32,247 nucleotides of DNA from Porphyromonadaceae bacterium UBA7332 (GTDB lineage: Bacteria > Bacteroidota > Bacteroidia > Bacteroidales > UBA7332): assembly GCA_002471225.1 (NCBI GenBank), contig DKPO01000039.1:40462-72708 (forward strand), in the 5' to 3' direction. The notes beneath the pieces were generated by a model. The model did not search any database. It was not told the origin of the DNA and saw nothing but the letters and a program-made list of their open reading frames with translations. Shown in pieces: positions 7,879 to 16,834 of the stretch. Numbering within the stretch: position 1 is the stretch's first letter; every line of letters begins with the position of its first letter. Position numbers and translations under genes: made by a program.

Positions 7879-10800
7879 ATGAAAAAATTGTTGTTCCTGT
7901 CGATGTTCTGCGGTTCCATAATAGGTAATCCGTATTTGTCACATGCAGCACCACAGAATCAAACAGTTCAAACAGATGACTCGAAAGAACTTGAAAAGCA
8001 GAGTAAATATATCAGGAATTTAATTTCCCGTTTAAAGAAGAACGATTATTACAAGCAACGCATTTCATCTGCCGAACAATTATCATCTGTTTCAGAGCAA
8101 ATTAAAGCTTTGAAGGGACTCACTAATGAAGCTTTGCAAATCTATTCTTTGCAAACGCAACTTGAGTGGCTTGATTTGTCTGCTATTCAAAAGGCTATGG
8201 ATGATATGGCCGGAATGAAAGGATATGATCTGACAAAAAACAAACAACGTTTAGCAGAATTAAAATTATTACAGGCTAAAGGGTTCGATGGTATTTATTC
8301 TTATAATCCAGATGCCATAGGCTGTGCTAACCGTGCACTGGAATTAAAGAAAGCCATATTGGTTGACAATCCGTTGCTGGATATGGACAAACTGATCGTA
8401 GGTCGCTATAATCTCGGTGAGAGAGCTCGTCACAGCAATCCACCGTCATTAGGTACTCCTCCGAACAACTGGTCAAATCAAACTTCGGCTGCTCAAACAG
8501 GGTTTGATGCTGAAATTGCAGTTCTATCAAACTTACGTGGTGAGATTAACAAGCAAACGATCTTCAAGCCAGAATCAAGTTTTTCTGTTCCGGATCTGAA
8601 GTTGCATTGGGATGCCGATCGTATCTTATTCTCTATGCCGACAAAAAACGATCATCACTGGCAAGTTTTCGAAGTCGGTGTTGATGGTAAAAACCTGAAA
8701 CAACTGACAAACGGATTATCTGAACACCTGGATTTCTTCGATGCGACTTATTTACCGGATGGTAAAATTATGGCTGCTGCGAATATGGGTGTGCATGGTG
8801 TTCCTTGTGTAAGTGGTGATGATGAAGTCGGTAACTTTTGTATCATCGATCCGAAGGACAACAATATCCGCCGTGTCACTTTCGACCAAGATGCAAATTG
8901 GGGACCGGTCGTAATGAATAACGGGCGCGTTATGTATGTCAGATGGGAATATACCGATCTGACTCACTACTTCTCTCGTATCGTTATGCACATGAATCCG
9001 GACGGGACAGAACAACGTTCATTATATGGTAGTGGTTCTGTGTTTCCTACATCCATCTATGACGTACAACCTATTCCGGATCATCCGACACAATTTGTCG
9101 GAATTATATCCGGACACCATGGAACTCAGAGATCAGGACGCCTTATTATCTTCGATCCGGCTGTCAGTCGTAAAGAAGAAAAAGGAATGGTCCAGGAATT
9201 ACCTTTCAGCCAACGTCCTATCATTCCTATTGTGAAAGACGAAATGGTTGATGGCGTATGGCCACAGTTCCTGAAACCTCAACCGTTAAACAAAGATTAT
9301 TATATCGTTACTGCTAAATTAGCACCAAACACACTTTGGGGTATTTATCTGGTTGATAAGTTTGATAATCTTACCCTTTTACATGAACAAGAGGGTGAAG
9401 GAATGGTATATGGTATTCCGGTTACTAAGCGTGAAACTCCTCCGGTTATTCCAGATAAAACAAATCTGAATAGCAAAGAATCTACTGTTTTTATACAGGA
9501 TATTTATGAAGGAGAGGGATTGCAGGGTGTACCTCGCGGAACGGTCAAAGAGTTACGTGTATTTGCTTATGAGTATGCTTATTTGAAAACCAAATCTGAT
9601 CATAATGCTCAGGGAATTCAAAGTGGTTGGGATATCAAACGTTTATTAGGGACTGTTCCTGTCGAAGAAGACGGTTCTGTTATGTTTAAAGTGCCAGCCA
9701 ATACACCTATTTCCTTGCAACCGCTGGATTCTGAAGGTCGCGCAATCCAATGGATGCGAAGCTGGCTAACGGGTCAACCCGGCGAAACAGTTTCCTGCGT
9801 AGGTTGTCATGAAGACCAGAATCAAATTCCTATTCCAAAACGGGTATTAGCTTCTAAAAGAGCCCCTCAGGAACTTCAAAAGCCTGAAGGTGGTGTAAGA
9901 TCTTATACTTTTGATCTGGAGATGCAGCCTGTTTTGGATAAAAACTGTATTGCATGTCATAACGGCGAAAGTGCTTTAGCGGATTTCACCGGAGGGAAAA
10001 AAGATCAGCTAGGATATGGATTAAGCTATTTGAATATACATCCGTATATCCATCGTCAGGGTCCTGAAGCAGGTATGAAAGTTTTATATCCTTATGAATA
10101 TCATGCATCTGTATCACCATTGGTTAAGATGCTCAAAGATGGCCATTATGGAGTAAAACTTACAGATAAAGAGTGGAAATCTCTTTATAACTGGATTGAT
10201 TTTAATGCGCCGGATAAAGGAACATTCGAAGCTAAAGATTTACCTCATGAAGGAGATCAGATCAACAGACGCAGATATCTGAGCGATAAATATGCTGTCG
10301 GAATTTCGGTTGATTGGAAAAAAGAGCTAGAAGATTATGCGACTCATTTAGCAAACCAACCAAAAACCGAAGCTATTAAACCTGAATTTAAAGCTCCTAA
10401 ATATAAAGAAGTATCTCAGAAAGGATTTCCTTTTGACGGTACTGCTTATATCAATGAGCAAACAAAAGGGCTACAACGCAAAGAAGTAGAAATTGCTCCG
10501 GGTGTAAAAATTACATTTGTAAAAATACCTGCCGGTAAATTTATCATGGGTAAAAATCAGGTAAATAAAAGCTATGCACCTGCTCACAAAGCAGAGGTAA
10601 AGAAAAGCTTCTGGATGTCTGAAAAAGAAATTACAAACGGTCAATTCAATGCTTACTTCCCTGAACATAGCAGCCGCTTCGTTGATCAGCAATGGAAAGA
10701 TCACGTAACGGAAGGGTATATTGCTCATCTTCCGGAACAACCTGTTATTCGCGTTAGTCAGAACGAAGCTTCTGAATTCTGTTCGAAAGCAGGAGAGTTT

Positions 10801-11304
10801 GCAGGAATGAACATTACACTGCCAACAGAAGTGCAATGGGAATGGGCTTGCAGAGCCGGTAGCGACGAAGATTTCTGGTATGGCAATCTAAATACAGATT
10901 TCGCTAAATTTGAGAATCTTTCAGATGCCCAAATGAATAAAATGGCTGTAACCGGTGTAAACCCTCAGCCTATCAATGAAAATAACTTCTGGTATAAATA
11001 TTATACTTACCATCCAAAAATGGCTAGTGTCGATGATGGTAATATGATTATGGCTAATCCGGGATCTTATCTTTCAAACCCATTTGGGTTGTATGATATG
11101 CACGGAAATGTTGCTGAATGGACTCGGTCTGACTATTCATCTTATCCTTATAACGAAAAAGAACAAGGCAAAGCCGAGTTGAAAGTTGTAAGAGGCGGAT
11201 CCTGGAAAGATCATCCGAAAGAAGCAACCGCAGCTTCCAGAAAAGGTTATTATCCACATCAAAAAGTTCATAACGTCGGATTCCGAATGATTATAGAAGA
11301 TTGA
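7879..11304 (+). CDS. Exported HzsA-like propeller, di-heme and SUMF1/EgtB-like fusion protein
   Basis: A very large exported protein of 1141 residues. A signal peptide covers about 1-24 (cleavage near SHA|APQ). A helical segment runs to ~230, then a PD40/HzsA-type beta-propeller (~235-600), two covalent haem motifs CVGCH 640-644 and CIACH 690-694, and a C-terminal SUMF1/EgtB/PvdO-like domain (~880-1141) with PAGKFIMG, LPTEVQWEWACRAG, GLYDMHGNVAEW and VVRGGSW. The C-terminal core after RGGSW has no cysteines, so formylglycine-generating activity, which depends on active-site cysteines there, is not expected. HzsA is the alpha subunit of hydrazine synthase, but no HzsB or HzsC partner is encoded and a role in anammox is excluded by context. 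Periplasmic redox function is likely; substrate unknown. Last gene before the terminator at 11313. Confidence 0.85.
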   Translation: MKKLLFLSMFCGSIIGNPYLSHAAPQNQTVQTDDSKELEKQSKYIRNLISRLKKNDYYKQRISSAEQLSSVSEQIKALKGLTNEALQIYSLQTQLEWLDLSAIQKAMDDMAGMKGYDLTKNKQRLAELKLLQAKGFDGIYSYNPDAIGCANRALELKKAILVDNPLLDMDKLIVGRYNLGERARHSNPPSLGTPPNNWSNQTSAAQTGFDAEIAVLSNLRGEINKQTIFKPESSFSVPDLKLHWDADRILFSMPTKNDHHWQVFEVGVDGKNLKQLTNGLSEHLDFFDATYLPDGKIMAAANMGVHGVPCVSGDDEVGNFCIIDPKDNNIRRVTFDQDANWGPVVMNNGRVMYVRWEYTDLTHYFSRIVMHMNPDGTEQRSLYGSGSVFPTSIYDVQPIPDHPTQFVGIISGHHGTQRSGRLIIFDPAVSRKEEKGMVQELPFSQRPIIPIVKDEMVDGVWPQFLKPQPLNKDYYIVTAKLAPNTLWGIYLVDKFDNLTLLHEQEGEGMVYGIPVTKRETPPVIPDKTNLNSKESTVFIQDIYEGEGLQGVPRGTVKELRVFAYEYAYLKTKSDHNAQGIQSGWDIKRLLGTVPVEEDGSVMFKVPANTPISLQPLDSEGRAIQWMRSWLTGQPGETVSCVGCHEDQNQIPIPKRVLASKRAPQELQKPEGGVRSYTFDLEMQPVLDKNCIACHNGESALADFTGGKKDQLGYGLSYLNIHPYIHRQGPEAGMKVLYPYEYHASVSPLVKMLKDGHYGVKLTDKEWKSLYNWIDFNAPDKGTFEAKDLPHEGDQINRRRYLSDKYAVGISVDWKKELEDYATHLANQPKTEAIKPEFKAPKYKEVSQKGFPFDGTAYINEQTKGLQRKEVEIAPGVKITFVKIPAGKFIMGKNQVNKSYAPAHKAEVKKSFWMSEKEITNGQFNAYFPEHSSRFVDQQWKDHVTEGYIAHLPEQPVIRVSQNEASEFCSKAGEFAGMNITLPTEVQWEWACRAGSDEDFWYGNLNTDFAKFENLSDAQMNKMAVTGVNPQPINENNFWYKYYTYHPKMASVDDGNMIMANPGSYLSNPFGLYDMHGNVAEWTRSDYSSYPYNEKEQGKAELKVVRGGSWKDHPKEATAASRKGYYPHQKVHNVGFRMIIED

Positions 11305-11312
11305 TAACTTTG

Positions 11313-11349
11313 TAATCGGAAGAGTAAGTTTACTCTTCCGATTATTTTT
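11313..11349 (+). terminator. Intrinsic terminator between the large haem protein and ccsBA
   Basis: A perfect inverted repeat with arms 11313-11327 and 11330-11344 and a two-base centre is followed by a run of Ts (11345-11349). It starts 8 bases after the stop at 11304. It should stop or reduce transcription into the haem lyase gene. Confidence 0.8.
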
Positions 11350-11377
11350 CAAAAAGAAACACCAAATACAGAATACA

Positions 11378-13759
11378 ATGAGTTCCATTAAACAAATCCT
11401 TTACTCACACAAAACAACTAATATCTACCTACTGATATTAGCTATTCTTTTTGGAGCTGCAACCTTTATCGAAAAGTTTTACAGTACACAAACAGCTAAA
11501 ACGATTATTTATAATAATCCGCTGGTCTATCTTTTGCTATTGTTCGGACTTATTCATTTTGCAGCAATCGCTGTTAAAGGCAACTATATCCGTTCTAAAA
11601 GAATGGGGATGTTTTTATTTCACGCCTCTTTTTTATTCATTTTAATCGGAGCTTTCATTACCAATATATTTGGATTCGAAGGCTATATGCACATCCGGGA
11701 AGGATTGCAAAGCAATGAGATTATTATCACTGCTGAAAACAACCGCATTAAGACCACCCCTTTTGAAGTCTTTTTGAAAGAGTTTAAACTCCAACGTTAC
11801 CCTGGTTCAAAACGAGCCTCCTCGTATGAAAGTATTCTGCGAATCAATCATAACGGTAAAGAAAATACCGAAACATTATCTATGAATAAAGTAATCCATA
11901 TCGATGGATACCGCATATATCAGTCTTCCTTTGATAATGACGAAAAAGGGACTGTGCTTCTTGTTAATTATGACCCTATTGGTATGATCATTTCTTATCT
12001 CGGTTATATAATTCTCTTTATCGGAATTATATGGATATTCATTTCGTCCGATTCTTTATTAGGTCGTTTACGCAAAAAACTGGCTGAAATGCCTAAAACC
12101 TGTCTTCTGTTTTGCTTCTTCCTGATAAGCAGTAGTGCTTTTGCTCTTGAGTTAGATAAAAAATATCTGATACCTCAAGAACATGCCGAATTGTTCGGAA
12201 AGCTATCTATTCAATCCAATACAGGGCGTATTGAACCTTTCAATACCTATTCTTCTAAGGTATTCCGAAAAATTACAGGTGAAACCAAAAATGCCGCTGT
12301 TATTTCGGATTCCTTTATCCTTAGTATGATTCTTTATCCCGAATACTGGAGTCAGCAACCCGTTATTTTAGTTAACAATGATGAGCTCAATATCCTTTTA
12401 AACAATAATGATCAATATATTGCTTTTAATGACCTGTTTGATCATCAGGGCAATTATATTCTGGATAGATATGTGAATGAGATTTCTCATAAATCAAATC
12501 TTGAAAGAAACAATCTGGATAAAGCTATCCTTAAACTGGATGAGAAAGCCAATATCTTTTTTGGTTTACAGACCGGAAACTTTACTCCGCTTTTTCCTCA
12601 ACCGGATAACAAAGACAATACATGGTTTTCACCGGGCGATGATCTTTCGGGATTCACAGGAAAAGATTCTCTTTTCGTTTCTAAAATATTTATGTGGTAT
12701 TTAGAAGCAGCAGATCGGGGAATACAGGATAATGACTGGAGCGAGGCTAATAAAATCGTAGGGATGATCTCAACTTTTCAACAAGCGAAATCACCTCATC
12801 TGGTACTCGATCCCCAAAAAGTAGAGATGGAACTTCTATATAATAAATTCGATATATTTAATCGTGCAGCCATTGCCTACCTCGCATTGTCCACACTTCT
12901 GTTATTATCGGTATTCTTTTCCATCGTATACGACAAATCGTTTATTAAGCCTGTAATACGAATCCTTGTAACCTTACTTGTTATCGTATTTACTCTTCAT
13001 GCCATCGGCATTGGTACGCGTTGGTACATCTCCGGGCAAGCTCCTTGGTCCAATAGCTACGAATCCCTGGTTTATGCTGCATGGTGTGTCGTACTGGCAG
13101 GAATCATCCTGTCGCGCAAATCTCTTTTGATATTTGCTCTCGCTACTTTCTTTACCGGATTTATCTTACTGGTATGCCGTATCAGTTCAATGGATCCTGA
13201 AATTACGCCACTGGCACCGGTACTCCGTTCACCCTGGCTTATGTTCCATGTCGCAGTTATTATGGCCAGCTATGGATTCTTTGGAATATCTTTTTTCATA
13301 AGCCTTTTCTCGGAATTAGCTAATCTGGCTTCAGGAAATAAGCAGTTGACAGTCCGTTTAAAAGAACTCAGAATCATGAATGAAATGTCTTTGATCATCG
13401 GACTATGCCTGCTTACAGCAGGTACTTTCTTAGGTGCAATATGGGCGAATGAATCCTGGGGCAGATATTGGGGTTGGGACCCGAAAGAAGTTTGGGCTTT
13501 AGTTACTATGCTGGTTTATGCCTTTGTCGTACATAGCCGGTTCCTTCCGAAGCTTTACAGCAACTGGGCTTTTAATTCGCAAGTTCTGATTGCTTTTGCT
13601 TCATTACTCATGACATATTTTGGGGTTAACTATTATCTGTCAGGTTTACATTCCTATGGAAGCACTGAATCTTCGAATATTATTTATATGATCTATGCGG
13701 GTTATCTGTTTATTTTTATTCTGATCGGAGTTTCATACAAACGTCAGATCTCTAAATAG
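11378..13759 (+). CDS. ccsBA: Fused CcsB-CcsA (ResB-ResC) cytochrome c haem lyase, System II
   Basis: A 793-residue inner-membrane protein. The N-terminal part is CcsB/ResB-like with several membrane segments (residues ~15-110 and ~205-230) enclosing a periplasmic domain. A further membrane segment (~244-260) is followed by a ~240-residue periplasmic domain. The C-terminal CcsA part has multiple membrane helices and the WWD haem-handling motif WGRYWGWDPKEVWA at 694-707, with histidines in WLMFHV and YAFVVHSR. It moves haem across the membrane and attaches it to CXXCH cysteines. The neighbouring genes at 1329 and 7879 encode four CXXCH sites in all, so they are its likely clients. It begins 73 bases after the previous stop, beyond a terminator, and I see no strong promoter in that gap, so it probably depends on readthrough or a weak promoter. 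Confidence 0.93.
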   Translation: MSSIKQILYSHKTTNIYLLILAILFGAATFIEKFYSTQTAKTIIYNNPLVYLLLLFGLIHFAAIAVKGNYIRSKRMGMFLFHASFLFILIGAFITNIFGFEGYMHIREGLQSNEIIITAENNRIKTTPFEVFLKEFKLQRYPGSKRASSYESILRINHNGKENTETLSMNKVIHIDGYRIYQSSFDNDEKGTVLLVNYDPIGMIISYLGYIILFIGIIWIFISSDSLLGRLRKKLAEMPKTCLLFCFFLISSSAFALELDKKYLIPQEHAELFGKLSIQSNTGRIEPFNTYSSKVFRKITGETKNAAVISDSFILSMILYPEYWSQQPVILVNNDELNILLNNNDQYIAFNDLFDHQGNYILDRYVNEISHKSNLERNNLDKAILKLDEKANIFFGLQTGNFTPLFPQPDNKDNTWFSPGDDLSGFTGKDSLFVSKIFMWYLEAADRGIQDNDWSEANKIVGMISTFQQAKSPHLVLDPQKVEMELLYNKFDIFNRAAIAYLALSTLLLLSVFFSIVYDKSFIKPVIRILVTLLVIVFTLHAIGIGTRWYISGQAPWSNSYESLVYAAWCVVLAGIILSRKSLLIFALATFFTGFILLVCRISSMDPEITPLAPVLRSPWLMFHVAVIMASYGFFGISFFISLFSELANLASGNKQLTVRLKELRIMNEMSLIIGLCLLTAGTFLGAIWANESWGRYWGWDPKEVWALVTMLVYAFVVHSRFLPKLYSNWAFNSQVLIAFASLLMTYFGVNYYLSGLHSYGSTESSNIIYMIYAGYLFIFILIGVSYKRQISK

Positions 13760-13768
13760 CCCCCTCAC

Positions 13769-13811
13769 AAAGCAGCGGTTACTTGAAAATGCTCAGGTAA
13801 CCGCTGCTTTT
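13769..13811. terminator. Bidirectional intrinsic terminator
   Basis: Arms 13769-13782 and 13797-13810 pair perfectly over 14 bp (AAAGCAGCGGTTAC and its complement) with a 14-base loop, followed by T at 13811. It lies between the converging ccsBA and TPR genes and can serve both. Confidence 0.8.
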
Positions 13812-13820
13812 GTAGGATAT

Positions 13821-14420
13821 TTATTCTTCATCCTTTAGAGACTTCTTTTTTAATCTCTTCAATTCAGCCATATCCGGAAGATAAGTAGCTACTCTTTTTC
13901 TTTCTTCAGCGCTAAAAGAATCCGGTATAAGAGCTTCTATCTCTGACTTACTCATCTCCTGCCCGTTAGCCAGGTATTTCGCTGCAACATAATCGACTAT
14001 TAATCCGGGAGTAGGATTTTCTTTTAATTTCGTTTCAAAAAACTCAAGCGCAAAACTATAAACCTTGCGAGCCTCTGCCCTATTTCCACACCACTCTAAG
14101 TAAAGTGCTTTGTGCATATACAAATGCAGCTTGTCGGGGAAATTATTAATTGTTTCATACAGACATTGCTCGTAATCATCCCATTTTTCCAAAGATGCAA
14201 GCCAGGATAGTTTATTATAATAGGCCATGGGATATTTTGTATCCAAAGCAATAGCAGTATCCAATAAATTTAAAGCTTTCGCCAATGAGTCTTTGTTGAA
14301 TCCATAACGTGCGAGCTCTACTGCCTGACTATTTAATGCTATTGCACGAGAATCATATTCTTCTTAGGCAACTATTGACGTTGCGAACATCAGTGAAATA
14401 ATACATCCTAATCTTTTCAT
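13821..14420 (-). pseudogene. Exported TPR protein gene interrupted by one in-frame stop
   Basis: Read from the ATG at 14420, the frame gives a signal peptide (MKRLGCIISLMFATSIVA) and then TAA at 14366-14364, codon 19. The same frame continues without another stop to 13821 for a further 180 codons. The continuation (EEYDSRAIALNSQAVELARYG and onward) looks like normal TPR-type helical protein. A single C-to-T change from CAA would create this stop. Internal initiation at 14285 would give a 154-residue product without a signal peptide. It follows the esterase-family gene by 25 bases and was probably co-transcribed with it. It may be a recent pseudogene or a sequencing error. Function of the intact protein is unknown. 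Confidence 0.75.
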
Positions 14421-14445
14421 AGCATTTGATTTTGGATATTATAAT

Positions 14446-16224
14446 CTATTCATTAGATGAAACTCTACGTTGAAGTTCTTCAATCCTTTGATTATATAGT
14501 TGAGCTTCAGTATTCACTTTTTTCAATGGTGATTCGTTCTTAATATGCATGATATCCATTTTTGTATAGGCCTCCGGAATATAGAACATTCCATCAAACT
14601 GAACAGCGGGATTCAAAACAGCAAACTCTTTTCTTATATTATTATTTCCGATATATCGTATATAGGTTAATCGATCTAATATATCATCGGAAGGTACATA
14701 AAAGGAACCTCCTTTATTTGCTTCTGCAAAGGCTTTCTCTAAACTACCCTCAATATTTTCAGCAAATTCTTTGACAACCAATTCTCCAAACGGATCAAAT
14801 AATACAGAAGAACCCGCCCCTGCCAGGATTACTGTTTTCAGATAATCCTTTCCATAGGTTGATTGCAAATAAAATCCTAATGTTTCACTTCCATAATTAA
14901 ACGCGAAGTAAGATTGTTTATCTGTGATATGACCTGCATGAGCATATATGATGGCTTGTTTCGATTGGGGAAGATAATTGTTTATCAAGAATTGAGATGT
15001 CACAGCCATCAATGAATCTCTCATATCAGTTTTCTTCTGTTTATTTTGGGGTAGTTTCCCACATAAATTTAAATAATGAGAAAGCAAATCAAGCTCTTCA
15101 TTATTTATTACTGCAGATAAGGAATCTCTATTATAGCGGATATAGTCAATACTTTTCTCTCTCCAGCCCTTTTCCGTTAAAGATAAAGCCAGCTTATCAA
15201 CAGAGATATTTCTTTTCTCTTTATTGAGCAGATAGAGGTAATTAAATATTTCGCGAATTGCACGATCTGTGTCACTTCGAAAATCCATTCCATAAATACT
15301 CACTCTTTCACTTTTCGCCTTATTCTTATTATAACTTTTTATACGTTCAAAGAACTCAAGATGTTGCTTCTTAATTATTGCGAGCGACCCCGAATCTAAT
15401 TCTATTTCATTGTTAATATAACGATTAAAAAGCAGTAACTGGTCTAAATAATTTTCATAAATATAGAGCTTACATAAGCCTTTTTCGATCTGATTAAATG
15501 CAACATCATATATGTATTTTTGCATGACTTCATTATGATGAACACTTTCACCCAAACCTAAGATCCGGCTATTCTGTAATGCTTCTATCGTATTAATATT
15601 ATTTATCACAGATAAGTCAACTCCTTTTCCGTCATATTTAACCGGAGCTAATGCTGCTACAGGATAAGAATCAAGCGCCTTTCCGCCTATCGTGATTTCT
15701 ATTTGATCAAAGCTAATATTAGTCTTCCTATCAGGCTTACCTTCCACATCTATGATTAACCTTAGCAATGAAGTATTTTTTAATAATATAAATTCGTTTG
15801 TCTCTTCACTCAAACTCTCATCAGGCTTAAATCGAAGGACACTTTCAAATAATGGCTGCTGCCTATGTGATAAGCCTATAACAGATACCGTTACTCTATC
15901 AATTCGATGACCGGCTGCTGTTATTGATACCGCTGACATCCTATTCTTATCTGATGGTTCTATCAACAGCTGCTGATAGAACCGGGTGTTAAATTTATTC
16001 TGAGAAGTTTCTGGATCGGATAAATAAGTCCATTGATATATCGAATCTCTTTTTTCGGGAAGCAACAAAGCTCCTGATTGTACCCATATATTAACTGCAC
16101 TATCGGTATAATTCAGCTTAAAACTTAAATCATACAACGACGTGTAATTTCTAACTTGTCCTTCACTCCTGTTACTACAAGCGACCAAGACAAACAAAAA
16201 CAATACTATTTTAAGATTTCTCAT
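14446..16224 (-). CDS. Erythromycin-esterase-family lipoprotein
   Basis: A 592-residue lipoprotein with lipobox LVAC (C16), counted from the Met at 16224. The frame is open upstream to 16266, but the shorter start puts the signal peptide at the N-terminus and is preferred. Residues ~20-205 look like an all-beta N-terminal region. The erythromycin-esterase-like domain follows, with LGLGESVHHNE (E226, H229), IYENYL, YGMDFRS and YAHAGHI. Ere enzymes hydrolyse macrolide lactones, but most distant family members have unknown hydrolytic roles, so macrolide resistance should not be assumed from this sequence. The protein would sit on a membrane facing the periplasm or outside. The broken TPR gene lies 25 bases downstream on the same strand. 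Confidence 0.82.
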   Translation of the reverse strand: MRNLKIVLFLFVLVACSNRSEGQVRNYTSLYDLSFKLNYTDSAVNIWVQSGALLLPEKRDSIYQWTYLSDPETSQNKFNTRFYQQLLIEPSDKNRMSAVSITAAGHRIDRVTVSVIGLSHRQQPLFESVLRFKPDESLSEETNEFILLKNTSLLRLIIDVEGKPDRKTNISFDQIEITIGGKALDSYPVAALAPVKYDGKGVDLSVINNINTIEALQNSRILGLGESVHHNEVMQKYIYDVAFNQIEKGLCKLYIYENYLDQLLLFNRYINNEIELDSGSLAIIKKQHLEFFERIKSYNKNKAKSERVSIYGMDFRSDTDRAIREIFNYLYLLNKEKRNISVDKLALSLTEKGWREKSIDYIRYNRDSLSAVINNEELDLLSHYLNLCGKLPQNKQKKTDMRDSLMAVTSQFLINNYLPQSKQAIIYAHAGHITDKQSYFAFNYGSETLGFYLQSTYGKDYLKTVILAGAGSSVLFDPFGELVVKEFAENIEGSLEKAFAEANKGGSFYVPSDDILDRLTYIRYIGNNNIRKEFAVLNPAVQFDGMFYIPEAYTKMDIMHIKNESPLKKVNTEAQLYNQRIEELQRRVSSNE

Positions 16225-16834
16225 AAATATGATTTTCTTAATAAACTCATATCTTTTAATGTCCAATTACTTTATCTTTCATATACTTATACAATCAACA
16301 TTCCTTTTTTATCTCAGTACAGATAGTCAGCATCTATTATCCATATTTTAATCTTTTGAATCTGTTATTCATTTTTCATGATGATTATATTTTATACAAA
16401 AAAGACTATGCACGATTAGATCAGACCTGTAACAGATTCTCTATTTATCTCACTAATTGCTATATCTTTTACTATTAGATTATCAACAGGTTACGCAACA
16501 AATAAAAGTATTATATTTCAATAATCATAATATTTTAACAACATTAATTCATACTTCTTACGCAATTTAATCGATTTAATTCCAGGTATTAGCTCCAAGT
16601 ATAATCCTCAGACTGAAAGGTCGCTGAGTTATCAATCCTAAGATAGATATGAAAAAGGATATATTACTTTATTAATGAAAATATATTTTCCTTGAACAAA
16701 TTAAATCACTCAGCTGTTACGAAACTAATAGTCTAATTATCAACTAATACATTTTTATCATAACTATTAAATCTAAATAAATTATTCGCATAAGAATAAT
16801 ATCTATATTTTATTTTTAAATCAACAAGAATATT
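16225..16834. other. A+T-rich intergenic region without a recognised gene
   Basis: Divergent spacer between the esterase-family gene and the secreted hypothetical gene. It must hold promoters for both, but I find no clear TAnnTTTG element with a partner. A small inverted repeat (TTATTC/GAATAA) lies about 45 bases ahead of the 16835 start. No convincing small coding frame, tRNA or terminator was seen. Confidence 0.5.

Noticed and set aside
10471..10836. Antisense frame of 121 codons inside the HzsA-like gene
   Set aside because: It lies wholly opposite a strongly supported coding domain and has no independent evidence.
7879..11304. Hydrazine synthase and anammox metabolism
   Set aside because: Only an HzsA-like architecture is present. 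There is no HzsB/HzsC-like gene, and the neighbours are sugar and chorismate enzymes.
14446..16224. Macrolide resistance gene
   Set aside because: Only distant family resemblance, with a lipoprotein anchor and an extra N-terminal region; resistance cannot be claimed.
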